Shown here: positions 22,479 to 34,908 of the stretch, piece by piece | Position numbering within the stretch: position 1 is the stretch's first letter | Layout: every line of letters starts with the position of its first letter | Assembly (NCBI RefSeq): GCF_000516985.1 | Contig: NW_006917100.1 | Span: 1,043,490-1,107,489 of the forward strand | Reading direction: 5' to 3' | Length of the DNA: 64,000 bases | From: Pestalotiopsis fici W106-1 | Taxonomy: Eukaryota; Ascomycota; Sordariomycetes; Amphisphaeriales; Sporocadaceae | The notes under the pieces: model-generated | What the model was told of the DNA's origin: nothing | The model's input: the letters and a program-made list of their open reading frames with translations, nothing else | Databases searched by the model: none | Translations under genes and position numbers: made by a program

Positions 22479-24090
22479 ATGTCGATCTCTGCCGGCTTAG
22501 ACGCCCTGCGCGATGCGCTGCCAGAGGACCTTCCGCTGTCCATTGTGGGCATTATCGCCACGGTCCTTATCGGCGTAGTATACTCTTACATATCCCAGGA
22601 GAGGCCTCTGGCAGGATTCCCCCTGGCCACGGTGGAAGGAAAGGGTCCAAAGAAGAGTTGGCTGTTCCACGGAAGACAACTCGTGGCCGAGGGAGTCAAA
22701 AAGGTATGAACAAAAGCAACATGATGCTAGTCACGGATCAGAGAAACTCACAAAGAACTACCAGTACTCTGGCGCCTTCCAGGTCATGAGTGGAACTGGT
22801 CCCAAGATTGTCCTCCCAAACAGGTTCGCCGATGAACTTCGCAACAACCCGCACCTGAACTTCAACAAGGCGTTCGCCAAGGATTTCTTTACCAATTATC
22901 CGGGTTTTGAACCCTTTGCCCAAGGGCTGCAAGATGACACGCTCATTCAAGAGACTGTTCGGGTCAAGCTCACTCAGTCCTTGGGTTTGATCACTGACGA
23001 TTTAGTCGATGAGACGACTGCATCGCTCCACGACATTTACGGCGAAAGTGGAGAGTGGAAGTCTCTGGTTCTGAAGGATACGGTTCTCCATCTGGTGGCC
23101 CGTCTGTCTTCTCGCGTCTTTCTCGGCAAGGACTTGTCACGCAATGAGAGATGGCTCGAAATTGCCAAGAACTATACTGTCGACGGCTTCACCGCATCAT
23201 TCCTGCTGAGATTGGTCCCCAGCATCCTGCGACCGTTCGCTTACTGGCTGATCCCACAATGCCGATCATGTCGACGTGCCGTCAGAGATGCGCACAAGAT
23301 CATTGACCCAGAGGTCGAGCGTCGAGTCAAGGCCGTTGACGAGGCACTCGCACGAGGCGAGAAACCCAAGAAGACGGCTGACGCCATCGGCTGGATTCAC
23401 GAAGTCTCTCGGGGTCGCAGAATCGACTATGTCAGCGCGCAGCTATCACTCACTCTCGCCGCGATCCACACGACTACTGAAACGACAACGCAAGCCGTCT
23501 TCGACCTCTGCGAGCACCCCGAGGTCATTGAGAAATTGCGAGGGGAGATTATCGAGGTCGTGGGCGAGCACGGCTGGGCCAAGACGAGTCTGTACAAACT
23601 CCGACTCATGGACAGTTTCCTCAAGGAGAGCCAGCGCGTGCGGCCCATGGCTGCGACCTCGATGAACCGCTTCGTCGAGCAAGAGGTCACGCTGTCGGAC
23701 GGCACGGTGCTCCCGCGGGGCAGCCGCATCAACGTCATGACCAACTTCATGGACCCCAAGGTGTACGCCGCGCCCGAGGAGTTTGACCCGGCGCGCTTCC
23801 TCCGGCTGCGCGAGCAGCCCGGCAGCGAGAATGCCTGGCAGTTTGTCACGACGAACCCGGAGCACATGCTCTTTGGCCACGGCCAGCACGCCTGTCCCGG
23901 CCGCTTCTTTGCCGCCAACGAGGTCAAGATTGCCCTCTGCCACATGCTGCTCAAGTACGACTGGCGCTTGGTCCCCGGTGAGACGCGTCCCCAGGAGATG
24001 GTCTTTGAGTCCACCATTGGCTGCAGCACGGATGGAAAGGTGGAATTCAGGAGGCGCCAGGAGGAGATCAACCTCGATGTGCCTTTGTAA
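22479..24090 (+). CDS. Cytochrome P450 monooxygenase, ent-kaurene-oxidase-like (CYP68/CYP503 type)
   Basis: This is a 519-residue microsomal haem monooxygenase. Exons are 22479-22703 and 22756-24090. The 52-nt intron has GTATGA and AAAG ends, and joining them gives the usual KKNYQYSGAF stretch. The N-terminal anchor is LSIVGIIATVLIGVVYSYI. The I-helix carries AAIHTTTET around residues 310-317, the fungal ent-kaurene-oxidase variant of AGxDTT. The K-helix ExxR is Glu366-Arg369 (KESQR). The haem ligand is Cys455 in FGHGQHACPGRFFA. All essential residues are present, so the enzyme should be active. Families of this type oxidise terpenoids and other secondary metabolites, but no terpene or other backbone gene lies nearby, so the substrate is open. 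ATG 22380 also opens the frame; 22479 sits directly before the anchor. AATAAA occurs 34 bases after the stop. Confidence 0.9.
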
Positions 24091-25427
24091 ATGTATTTGA
24101 TTTTTTTTTTCAGATGAACAGTAAATAAATGGATTACTCCATCAACGCTTGCCGTTAGTAGTATAATGTCTTCCTGATACATCGTCCTTGCTTCTATCAC
24201 CGGGTCAATAACATGAAGATTCAAGCATGATTGTGGCATATGATATCATTGCACCTATTCATCTAGCCACTGGACCCCCTGGCGCTTATGCAAGGGGTTT
24301 AACATATCGTCGATCCCAAAAATGGTTGCTTGAGGTGTGCATTTTTGGGAGAGCTACCTTCTGTCCCTAAATATCATCTACGAAATTCAGAACAGCCTAT
24401 CAAACAATATTAAGCAGTAGTCAAAAGTAGGAGGAGAGTGACGTATCAACTCTCACTCGATTTGGAACAAGGGTTTGCCAGTAATATAGTTGATGGGTGA
24501 GTATATTCTCAAATTTAGTAGCTTGGATCTTTATACTGTTGCAAGACAACTTCCAATTTCTTCGGATGAGGTTGTTGGCATGTATTATTCTACCCCCATT
24601 TATTCTTGTCTTATCCACAGCATTCAGAGGGAAATCAAGCAAGATCACTTTCAATTTGGTTCATGCTCCCATGGAGATAATATCGTACAGCTTCAAAACT
24701 TGCTAGTCATGTTGGTATCTTCTTCCCCGTAACAATATACTTACCAGATATATAGTCGTTGAGAATATCCGATTAATCATATTGTGGGCAGTCTTGTGCG
24801 GAACAATATCAAAATCAGCACGAAGTGGTCTATCCGGATTTCTCACTGCTCACAATTGAAGAAATCGACAGCAACTTGAAGTCTGCTTTTTTAATAGTCA
24901 ATCCCGAACCATTTTTGACTCTATGCAATATTTTTAAACAGAGAAAAATAGAATGATTTCACTACTGCTCTGAGAAATGGTATTATTTCATCATGGTAAA
25001 CATGATGCAACTTGGAGCATATGATACACCCTACAGTTCACCAATATTGTCTCTGGCGGTTATTCTTGTGGCTTACATAAGGCTGCACCGGATGGCGACA
25101 CGGCGGCGCTGCCAATGACGGAGCTATGCAGTTCCCCAAATGGTTTAAACATGACGTCTGACAAGTGTCTCGCTCCGCACGCAGCTTGTATCTGCCCCCC
25201 TTCCATGAATCACCATAGCTCAATATCTGCCCTCATGAACTACAATGTGCCTAGTGACAGCCACCATGATTCGCTCACGGAGTTTGGAGGATTCCCACGC
25301 GCGAGACATCACATCACGATGACATTCAACGGCATCATGTACACACTCTGGTATAAGATGAATGCCATTGCCCTATTGATCAGAATGCCGTCATAAAGGT
25401 GCATCATACGGTGTCGTCTGCAGTACC
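24091..25427. other. AT-richer intergenic region
   Basis: No gene is supported. From about 24300 to 25050 the base composition is visibly richer in A/T than the surroundings, with no repeat structure that I can see. A transposon relic altered by repeat-induced point mutation would be one explanation, but no coding remnant is recognisable. Confidence 0.45.
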
Positions 25428-26450
25428 ATGCGATCGACATTGCTTTGGGTGAAACAGCAATTACCATCACAGGTCTTAAGGTCGAGATATTCGTCTATAG
25501 CAATAGCAGTTGCACGAGCACCAGCGGCAACAAGAGTCACCCGCCTGCAGCCACTTGTACACTGCTCCAAAATGACCACTACGACCGCAACTTCGACCGC
25601 CGACAGCGGCAAGATCAACTTCCCTACGGACGCGTCGCTACCCGGCGAACACTTTGAGATCCGGCAAACGCATCCGACCGGCGACTATACGCCGGACCCG
25701 TCCAAGTCACTCCCCCTTTCGCCGACCCGACAGGCTCTAGTCGACGACATCATTGCACTATATGAGATGAAGCCAACGGTCGAGCGAGTCAAGCGCTATA
25801 CACCCGACTGCGTATACAATGACCAGTTTGTCTATGCCAATGACCGGTACAAGATGGCTGGTCAATGGTTCGCGCTGCCCAAGTTGTTCAAGGGCGCCAA
25901 GAGCCACGGGTACCAAGTTGTCACCAATGACCGTGACCTGATTCAGTTCCGACATGAAGAGGTCAGTCCAAGTCGTGCCATCCTAGGTCTCTAAAGACCC
26001 TCCATCCCCATTCTGCCCCACACATATGCGGTCATGCCCGTCTCTTTGTTTCCCGGTTGTACTGTTTTGGTGCCGCAAGAATTTTCTTCGTCTCGGGGTC
26101 TCGATTCTCTTATTTACTGGGTCCTAACACATCAGCTACAGGAGTGGACATTCAAGATCATCCCCAAGACGGCCGTGGTCAACGCGCTGGTGAGCCTGTC
26201 GCTGGACCCGGCGACGGTCGACTCGGACTTTATCCGGGTCAAGTACCACAAGGATCAGGCCAACGACAAGGACTACTCCAACGAAGGGCTGGGCGCATCA
26301 TTCAAAAAGTGGCAGGCGGACAATGTGGCAAAGTACATGGACAGCCCGGAGGTCGCGGCCTTTGAGGCGGACCGGGACGCCGGGAAGGAGCCGCGGCGCA
26401 AGTACGGACGTGGAGACGCGCAAGGCGATGCGCCCGTGAAGAATACGTAG
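25428..26450 (+). CDS. NTF2/SnoaL-like small protein, possible mitochondrial presequence
   Basis: Two exons (25428-25961 and 26142-26450) give 280 residues. The 180-nt intron is long for this window but has GTCAGT, CTAAC and CAG and preserves the frame. The core (LVDDIIALYEMK, YTPDCVYNDQFVYA, GYQVVTNDRDLIQFRHEE, EWTFKII) has the order expected of an NTF2-like cone fold of the SnoaL/DUF2358 kind. No catalytic residues can be named. The C-terminus is charged and soluble. From ATG 25428 the first about 48 residues are rich in Arg, Ser, Ala and Leu with no acidic residue (MRSTLLWVKQQLPSQVLRSR), typical of a mitochondrial presequence. From ATG 25572 (MTTTTATSTAD) a cytosolic form would result. Both ATGs have fair contexts. 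Confidence 0.75.
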
Positions 26451-26712
26451 GCAGGGTGGATGATGGATGGTCCTTTTACATCCTTTCGGCGTCTTGAACC
26501 TTCCTCCTTGCCCAACAGGCTGTAGGCCGTCAACAAAACAGACTAATTAATGCCACTTTGGCTACTCAAATACGATTTGACTCTGAGCCAAAAGTAGGGA
26601 TCGGCATGCAAATGCCATGCAATACATCGATGCGTTTACTATTTCTGGGCGGATATATTTCATGCTTGACTGCTCGGCTCGTCCGCTATGCCCTATGGAT
26701 GGGTGGAGTTCT

Positions 26713-26739
26713 GAGAGAGAGAGAGAGAAAGAGAGAGAG
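26713..26739. repeat. (GA)n microsatellite
   Basis: A run of GA dinucleotides with one AAA interruption, located 260 bases downstream of the NTF2-like gene. Confidence 0.85.
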
Positions 26740-28614
26740 GCATGAACCTTGACGACGAACGGTCATGACAGGCGCTTTGCATGAATGGGCTCCAGCTTTC
26801 CAAAGTCGGGATTCCCCAGACACGGGAACGAGAAGATCTCGGGCGATGCTTACTACTACTTAGGCTTCCGTGGGCGGCGTCGGCCATTTACAACAAAAAA
26901 GACAAGCAACAGCTGGACCCCTATTTTCTTCATCCATGGGCGAGGCCATCATGTAGGTCGAGGTAAGGCGGGAAAGAGGGAGAAGAAGAAAAACAGAGAA
27001 AAGCAGCCTGACACAGCCTATCAGTGGACAGACGGCACAACGGGCATCAACCACGTTATGACAAGGCCGAGCATAAACAAATGGAGATCTTTTGAGAATA
27101 AAGTTTTCCCTTCTTCTATTTTTTCGCCCCCTTTCCCAGCCCAGCCCCTTCTTCCACATGGCAATCCAACGAACAAAGTGGGCTAGGAACAATTGATGAA
27201 CCATGTGGAGTTTTTGTGTGGTGTTCTAACGAGCTCCATTGGCACAAGAGGGGACAGGGGAAAAAAAAGTTTACTGTACGGTAGTGAATGTATCAAAACG
27301 AATCTTAAAGAAATGCCTGCGAATTTTCTTTTCTCGACAGAGATCCAGAAGACCAGAGTCGTAGACGTTCTGGATCCTGCCCCCCCAACCCAATCCTGGC
27401 TCGAACGAGGCTTCGCTGACTTTTTTCTTTCGACACTCGTGGGGCGCTTTATCTTTTGCGTACGGGCTTTTATATCCACTTGTTGCGATTTCGACATACG
27501 TAGTACAATTTCCGAAACACACGCAGCCCTTGAAGCCGCGTTTGCGAATGAATCCCTTTGGTATCGTAGTCAACTTGTATGTCCAACTTTTGATTTGAAC
27601 TTGACAATGTTCCCAGACTTCAGTTTGCTCATTTGGTCTCGCGGCTTGTTGGACAAAAACCCGGGTTAGACGTGATCATTTGAGCCCCTCATAATTGTCA
27701 ACATGTCGAATGTACTGTCCGTCGGGAAGGGATTCTTCTTAAACACGATCATTTCTTGATCAAAAGGAGCAAAGAGAAGAGACGATGACCGCCGTCTACT
27801 CCTGGTTCGCGCCTCGCAATTTCGACCTGGGTAACGGCGCGGCGGGCTGCGAAGCTGCTTGCTGGCTTGCAGGCGGAGCTGCTACTACAGAGTACACACT
27901 AATTACTTACCTAGGAGGGTCGTTGCAGTAATACCAAGGTGGTGCCTGAATGTAGCGAGTGGTGTGCTGGGTCTACCGCGTAGTAGCGTCCATAGTGCAT
28001 AGCAAGACAGCCCACAGCCCTTTTGCCAAGACCTGGGGGTCATCTTTGACGGGTGGGTTATGAATTGGTTGACAGTCGTCCAAAAGATTTACAGATGAAT
28101 GCGAAAGAAACTTGAGATGCCGGTAATTTGTATCATAATCCAATGAAGGCCATGGCATTCATAATGGGAAAATCACAGGAGAGCAGCATGGAATTGGTTT
28201 TATCAAGACTCATCTCGAATTTCATGGTCCCTTGCGGTTATTACGGGGGGTGAGCTGTGATTTGGGAGCCGCAAATGCCCAATTCCTACCGATCATGATT
28301 TCAATGATCCGTATCGACCAAGAGAGTAATGATTTGTTTGTTTTAGCAGCCAACAATCGACGCATGCCCATGCCTCGGAGGATTTTAGGTTGGACCTTTT
28401 CTACACTAACATCTTAATTACCACGAAATGTACGTTGGGCCTTTCTAGCCGAAAGACTCGGGCCTAGACCGTGAGATTGCTTGCGTAGGTCATCGGCCAA
28501 GGAAACAAAACAAAAGGAGTATAGACCGGGGGGAAAAGAGGCTCAGAGGGGGGGAGGGTCTGCAAAAGAGAAAGATCGATCATCGGAACAAAACTTGCAT
28601 GTCGTTTAGTCAAA

Positions 28615-28750
28615 TCGTCGTCGTCGTCGTCTTCTTTATTTTGGCTGCTTATTTTCCCTAGTCTTCGTCGTACGACTCTAGTATTATTTGCTTATGCTGG
28701 GGTCAAGGGGGAAGGGGGCTCAACCAACGACGACGACTTGACGACGACAT
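28615..28750. repeat. Inverted pair of TCG and CGA trinucleotide tracts
   Basis: A (TCG)n tract at 28615-28631 and a CGA tract split in two (28728-28737 and 28741-28749) are complementary in antiparallel sense. They could pair into a stem with a loop of about 95 bases. No gene borders it. Confidence 0.6.
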
Positions 28751-31700
28751 TTATTTCGGGAATACAACTCTTACTACCTTATGCCACACTCCCCCCAGAA
28801 TGGATCTCGAAGGGGTGTGGTGTGTCCCGTCGCCGGGTGCACCAGTTTAGCGTTGGGCGGACGAGCGCGCGCGCAAATGTGCATTTTGCTGCATCCATTT
28901 ATTACGGATACAGCGAGATGGGAATGACCTGGGGGGAGGTTCCAAATCCATTATTTCGTCGTCAGCGATCCACTTCCCACGAGTCGCCTGAATGATCGAC
29001 GACAAAAAAGCTGGGTATCGCGAAATTCACTTTGCCAGTATTCCGTAGAGCACATGCCTTTTGAACAACCATGGGAAAAGAGCATCAAATTTCTTATAAT
29101 TCTCCCCTGTGTATTATAATGCCTATGGGGGGCCATCCGTCTTGGAAAACTTCTTGGCCAGCTCGTGTTTTACTATTCCCGATTACGAGGCCCAGTTTAA
29201 ATTTATTCTAACTTGCCTGTCTTTTGTGTATATCGTACCGTATGTACGTACATGTTTAGCCCGTGACGGATATATGGCCAGCAAACGGACGGGGTGCGTG
29301 CTTATTTAGATTAATGCAGCTCCCCTCCATTCTCCCCAAAGTGAGTCGAGACTCGAGACACTCCAGGGTAGAATAAACGACGCGGCTTGAGGCTGTGCAA
29401 CTCTATGTAGCCTTGCAAGTGGTTCCGCGTACGTCAGTTTCCTGCTGCTTAACGGGAGAAAAGCTGAAAGGTTTATTTTCTGGGCAATTAATAACACGAA
29501 AACAAGTCGACAGGGGAAAAAAGAAACACATCAACTTTCAATGCCGAGACTTGCGTTGCATTCAGTGCTTGTCGGCGCTCACGGCGCAATGCCACCGGCG
29601 GAGAAATCCTGGTTGTGGCCGAACCTACGGTACGGACCTCGGAAGTCTGGCAACCTGGGGGTGCACATGGCTGCTTCCGTAATGTATTGTGTCGTATGCA
29701 GGCAGTGTGTAGATAGAGATGATGACCATGAATGGTATCTTGTCTAGATGCTGTCTTGTTGACCATATTACACTAGATTGCATCCTAGGCTGTTAAGCCA
29801 GTGGCTGTCGTCAGGGCGATCCGCGGCACCTGGGGAACTAGTCTGCGATCATTTTCGAACCGTTTCGATGCTATCTTTGCTGGTTGTCACAGACGCCGGT
29901 ACTTTAGTTACCAGAGTCCTATGGTCACACAGCCGGGCGATCCGCAAAGAAAATGCTTCTTGGGCCCATTCTCAACGCCGCAGACGCCGGTTGCAGAACG
30001 TGCGTCGCTGGTTCATCTGCAGGAAAAAAAAATACGAGGAGCTGGAGGCCGCCATAATCCTCAAGGGAAGAGGATGGAAGAGATAAAAGTATTACAAGAA
30101 AATGGAGGATCCTTGGGAGGTTGTGTAGTATTGGAGAGATCTCTGATGGTGGTGAACATAATCTCGTATAACCTAAGGGGGGGTTTCTTTGTTGGCCCGA
30201 CGGGAGTTTACAGAATGATGACAAGAAGAGACAAGATACAGCAAACAAACCTCCCACATCCACCAAGAACATCGACTGATTGAGACGAAGCAGTTTTTGA
30301 TGCCATTCACATTTTCCATACAACACCAGATTGCCGTCCAATCCCAAATCGGGTTGGTGGTGGGACTTTCTTGGACAAGACTCGCTCATCCTTCCCCCCC
30401 TGGCAATGGGCAGGGTTTGGCACTCTGTTTCTTGTTTCAAAAACGGGCTTGGCAAGCTGGTCTCGCGTCTGCAATTGAGTGCGTGCACTCTAGGTCTCAT
30501 CAATGTCAATCACGGTGCTTACTAGGCCTGCCAGCTACGGACTGGCCTTCCGCCGGAGGAAATTGTGTGTGAACATCAAACAAAGCCCCAAGGGTCTGGC
30601 GCCCATGAAAGCAAGCCCATTCCATAATCAGCCATTGTGGAAAGGAAGCCGACGACAACTTGAAAAGGGCTGCCCAATAGTTGCGACAATGTGCGACTTC
30701 TTTATTATGGCAGGTAATACGTATACATTCTTTGCAAGGAAAGAAGAATACCACGGACTTCTTTTTCATGTGTTTTGTGCAACATGTCATAATCTGGGTT
30801 GGTTTTGTGCAATCTCTCTCTGTAGTACCAGATCATGTTTCTTCCCCTCCCTTCTAACACAGTATGTACGACATGCCACAAATAGCAGATGCTGTCTCAA
30901 GATGATACCAAACGACAACGAGTCACGACCACACACGGCAGTTGATTCATCTGAATACGTACACTACAGCTTCTCTTATTGATTGCATTTGTAAAGTAAA
31001 AAGAAAAAAGATGATGAGCAAGTCCTTCCTTCCCTTCAGCTTGCGACGCTCGAGCAAGATTTGATAAAGTCTACCATGTAGAGATTGTAGAATTCTGTGC
31101 AAGCGGGTGCTGCCGCTTTGAAAAAAAAAAAAGCTGGTATCTAATTACATAGTACACAGTAGGTAGCCCACTACAGATACGAACGTCCACGAGTATCAGA
31201 CGTGCACAGTGAAGTTGCCGCACTGCCGAGCAAATAGAGTCGTGATCAGTCAACTTGGCACCAGAGTGGGCAGTCTAGGCATTGAAACTGCGATATCCGG
31301 CTGGTCACGTCTCCTAGCAGCCAAGTCTACTCGCAACAGCGATCGCTGCCATACACAGAAGGGTTTGCTTCTCTCGTTGGCTGTAGAATTAAGGTAGCTA
31401 AGTAGTAGCGGCTTGTAGCGAGCGAGGGATCTGCAGATGCCTTCTTCTTCACGAGACAGTACAGATGCCGAGGTGTATACAGTACAGTGCTTCTTATCCT
31501 GTACATACATATATATATATCACAGGCCAAGCAACCTTTCCCAGGCCGACCTTTGGTGTGTCAAAGAATAATTTCTCCCCAGGAAAGGAATTGTGCAATC
31601 CACTCGGTTTGGGCCATGTGGCCTGGCACTCCGTAATATCCCTTGGCTCATTCAAGCAAGTGGTCCCGGGCGATCTTCATGGGCTTGTGCCCTGGTTATG

Positions 31701-32980
31701 CAGACGACTAAATCCCGCGGCGAGATCACCCCGAGCCTTTTTGTTCAACTTGTGTCGGGGTTGTGCAAGGAGGAAATGATGCAAATATCAGGAGGTGCAT
31801 GTGCCTCTGCTATTTCCACTCCATGGCCCAGGGCGCATTTGCCAATAAGACGGCGCCAGATGAGCGCGTCCAGCGGCAGTTCAATCTCTCATTGGAGTGT
31901 CGATAGGATTTGCTAGACCCAAAATGGCAGAAGTGGCTGTCCACTACTGCAAGGGACGAGACCGAAAGCAGTAAACACGAGCTGTAAGCATCGGGGCGTA
32001 GCGTGACACGGTGCCTGAAAGTGGTACGTAGCCCTTACATTAGCATCGATTGTCCATGGACAGTGTTATGTAGGGACGGGAGCCTATTCCTCATCCTGAT
32101 TAGAGTAGTGTATGTATATTGCATAAGTGGTAACATAACGCAGCATTAATGATAGCGGTACTCTGTAGTACCAAGATACACAGCAGTTCAGCCTTGAAGT
32201 CGTGACAATATGACACAGTCAGAAGGAAGGGTTTTGTTTTTCCTGCAGGTCTGACCCCGTGCTTCGAGGTACTAGATTTGCCGTTGCAATAAGACCTGTC
32301 CCTGCCCGCCCACCGATTGCTCAGAGGCAAATCCGCGGCGGATATTGGGGCCATCACTACTGTGCTGAAGGCTGTGTAGCCGACTCATCGAACACTGATA
32401 TTGCAGCTCATGTGGTCTCCGTGGTCAGTACGACCCCAGGAGATAAAATATGTATGCGCACAAAGCCGTTGTGGTGTCCGAGCATTTGGGAAGAAAAGAG
32501 ATGTGTGCGACGATCCTGGTCCGGTGTAATCTCCCAGGGGTCATCGCTTGCGCTGCGCTGTCCAGTCACATCGCTCCACTGCCGGGACCAGAGGCGATCC
32601 ACCCGCACCTGAATTGGATTGCCCTAGGCGCTATTTTGCTTTTTGTTTTTTTTTTTCACTCTTTCTCTTTCTACTGTGTAATCGCTCGATGTTGATGGCA
32701 AAAGAAGCGAGTGGTATGGTTATTAGTTGGCTGGTAACAACAGTGCTTTTAGGTGCTTAGGGGGGGAAGTTCCGCTTGATGAGACTACTCCTAGTAGAGG
32801 ACGCGAATTGCCCCCCCGTCCCATCCACTCCAGAAAATGTGCTGCAGTGCAGTGCAAAAAAAACAAGTGCTAGAGCTCCACTCCAGCTCGGGGGATAGCC
32901 CTGTTCCTCATTCGATTAGCAACTGGGGGGCCCGGACCAGTGAAGCGGGTCTGACCATCTCCTCTTCCTGGTCCTGCTCC

Positions 32981-33130
32981 TCTTGCAGCAATCCAATCCC
33001 TCACTCGCCCGTTCGCTCACCCACACCCACATCCACACCCACACCCCATCCCATCCAACCCAACCCATTCAACCCATCCATCTCCTGTCCGTCCGCCTGC
33101 TTGTCTCTCTTCTCCCTCCCTCCCGACTTT
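32981..33130 (+). repeat. CA/CT-rich low-complexity stretch
   Basis: Tandem-like CCACACCCACA units followed by CCCATCC/CCTCCC runs make a purine-poor tract on the plus strand. It lies 840-990 bases upstream of the WSC start codon. Such pyrimidine-rich tracts are common in promoters and 5' leaders of strongly expressed fungal genes; the function here is inferred. Confidence 0.5.
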
Positions 33131-33966
33131 CCTTCACGGGCCTCGCTGCATCTCTGACAGACAAGCAAAACCAACCCCAATCCCAGGTCCCCTCCCCTCG
33201 CTCTTTTCGGGCATCCACTCATTCACTACCTACCTCGTCTGATTTCATCTGACCTGTCTCTCTTTTCTGCGTTCTTTTGATTCCCTCCTCCCTATTCACC
33301 TGACTGTACTCGACTAAAACCTACAGTCTTGACAAATCAACTCCAAAAGACGTGTGCTGTCGTACATCATTACCGGCGCCCGCTCGACAAGACTTCGCCT
33401 CAACCTCGTCGACTCATACAGACTACACGCGACCAGGAAGGCAAACACACGGTGGTTGTTATTGACGCCAAAGGCACAGTCCATCGAAAACTCACAGGAC
33501 AAGGAAGAGCAAACAAGGGCGATTCCCGGGCACCAGACCTACAGCACAACATTGTTCGCCCTCGGCTCTTTGTTCTTATTGCTCCATTCTCTACCGCCAG
33601 TGTTGGAAAGGGGCCAAGCAGAAAGAGTCTCAATAGACCAAACGTCACATCCTCCGACTAACCAAGAACGAGACCCGACGTCAAAGAATATCGAGCCTCA
33701 TTCATAATTACGACGACCTGCACCACCTTAAGGGCTTCGATCTCGATACACGTTCGACGACGATACGCCCCGGATGCAGATTTGAATCCTTTCCCACCAG
33801 TCAAGAAAGGTTGAAGCATCAAGACTCCCCAGCGGAGAGCGAATACTCTCTTTTCGACCTCGTTTTTTTTCTAAATTCCACTTGAGTCGTTGACCGGTTC
33901 GGCGGAATTATTCCACTCGTTCTTTGCAATTTCATCGTTTGCACCACTTTCACAATATACAACAAA

Positions 33967-34908
33967 ATGTCTTTAAGATTCTTCGCCCTCACTGGCCTGC
34001 TGGCCTTGACAAATGTCGTCCGCGCGACCGAGGAAGTAGCAGCCGAAGACCCAGTTAAGGGTACAGATACCGTCCACGGATGCTACAGCTATGTCGACAA
34101 CCTCACCTTCAACAGCACAAATGAATTCAACACCCAAGGTCTATGCAGCACCGCCTGCCGCGGCATGAGCAAAGCTGTAGGCGCATCCTACTCGTCGGAT
34201 TGCTACTGTGGTGACGAGTACCCTCCTCTCAACACCCTTCTTGACGACAGCGAATGCACTGAGCCCTGCCCCGGATTTGATACAGAAGCCTGTGGTGGAA
34301 TCAACGCCTTCACTGTTTACAACACAGGTGAAAAGGTCAGCGTTGCCAGTGCGGACAACATTACCGAATCGAGCTCCTCCTCTTCCGCATCCTCTACTAC
34401 TTCCCAGGCAGTCATGACCAGTGCGGGTACGTCAGCATTCTCCTTGAATTCGCCGTTTTCATACTGACCACCATTGCAGGCATCGTTATTACTGTGACCC
34501 CGACATCAGATTCATCAAGCAGCTCTGATAACTCATCATCAAAGACTGTGGGCATCGCTGTGGGTAGTGTAGTTGGTGTACTTGGTGTTGCTGCGATTGC
34601 TGGCGCTCTGATCTTCATCACCCGACGCCGACGAAACCGCGAGATTGAGGAGGAACACCGCCGTAACGCTGCAGTCAACGCCTTTATCTCTGGAGGAAAG
34701 CCCCCTTCAAGCAGTGGTGGAATGTCCATTTCCGACCAACGCCTCGACCCCGTTATGGCTCAAAGGAGGATGAGCAGTGGCAGTATTGCCGACGAAGCAG
34801 ACTACTCGCGTAGGATTCTAAGGGTGAGTAATCTGGTTTTGAGCCAGCTGATGAATGGCCTGATGAGAGTCAACACGAACTAACAATATTCAGGTCACCA
34901 ATGCATGA
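33967..34908 (+). CDS. WSC-domain cell-wall stress sensor (Wsc/Slg1-like)
   Basis: This 272-residue type I membrane protein is of the kind that feeds the cell-wall-integrity MAP kinase pathway through Rho1 exchange factors. Exons are 33967-34426, 34480-34823 and a last coding exon of only 15 nt at 34894-34908. In order it has a signal peptide (first about 20 residues), one WSC domain with its cysteines (GCYSY, CSTACRG, CYCGDEY, CTEPCPG, EACGG; residues about 37-120), a Ser/Thr-rich stalk, one membrane helix (VGIAVGSVVGVLGVAAIAGA; about 176-200), a basic stop-transfer RRRRNR and a short cytoplasmic tail. The tail ends ADYSRRILRVTNA. Yeast Wsc proteins end in a related motif finishing in Asn-Pro-Asp, so the Pro-Asp is missing here (see findings). 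The start is the first ATG of the frame, followed at once by the signal peptide. Confidence 0.9.

Larger units (their letters stand above)
26451..33966. other. 7.5-kb interval without a supported gene
   Basis: Both strands were read. Many short frames exist (up to about 190 codons) but none has protein-like composition, a plausible splice partner or a recognisable motif. The interval contains simple repeats (GA at 26713, TCG/CGA at 28615-28750), homopolymers, and a pyrimidine/CA-rich leader-like stretch near 33000. The right end is presumably the promoter and long 5' UTR of the WSC gene. Non-coding transcripts could lie here but cannot be shown from sequence. Confidence 0.5.

Noticed and set aside
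24240..25060. AT-rich segment as a transposon relic altered by repeat-induced point mutation
   Set aside because: The AT excess is moderate and there is no terminal repeat, no coding remnant and no second copy in the window.
29801..30509. Overlapping frames of 160 (+) and 194 (-) codons in the gene-free interval
   Set aside because: Neither has protein-like composition, and they overlap on opposite strands.
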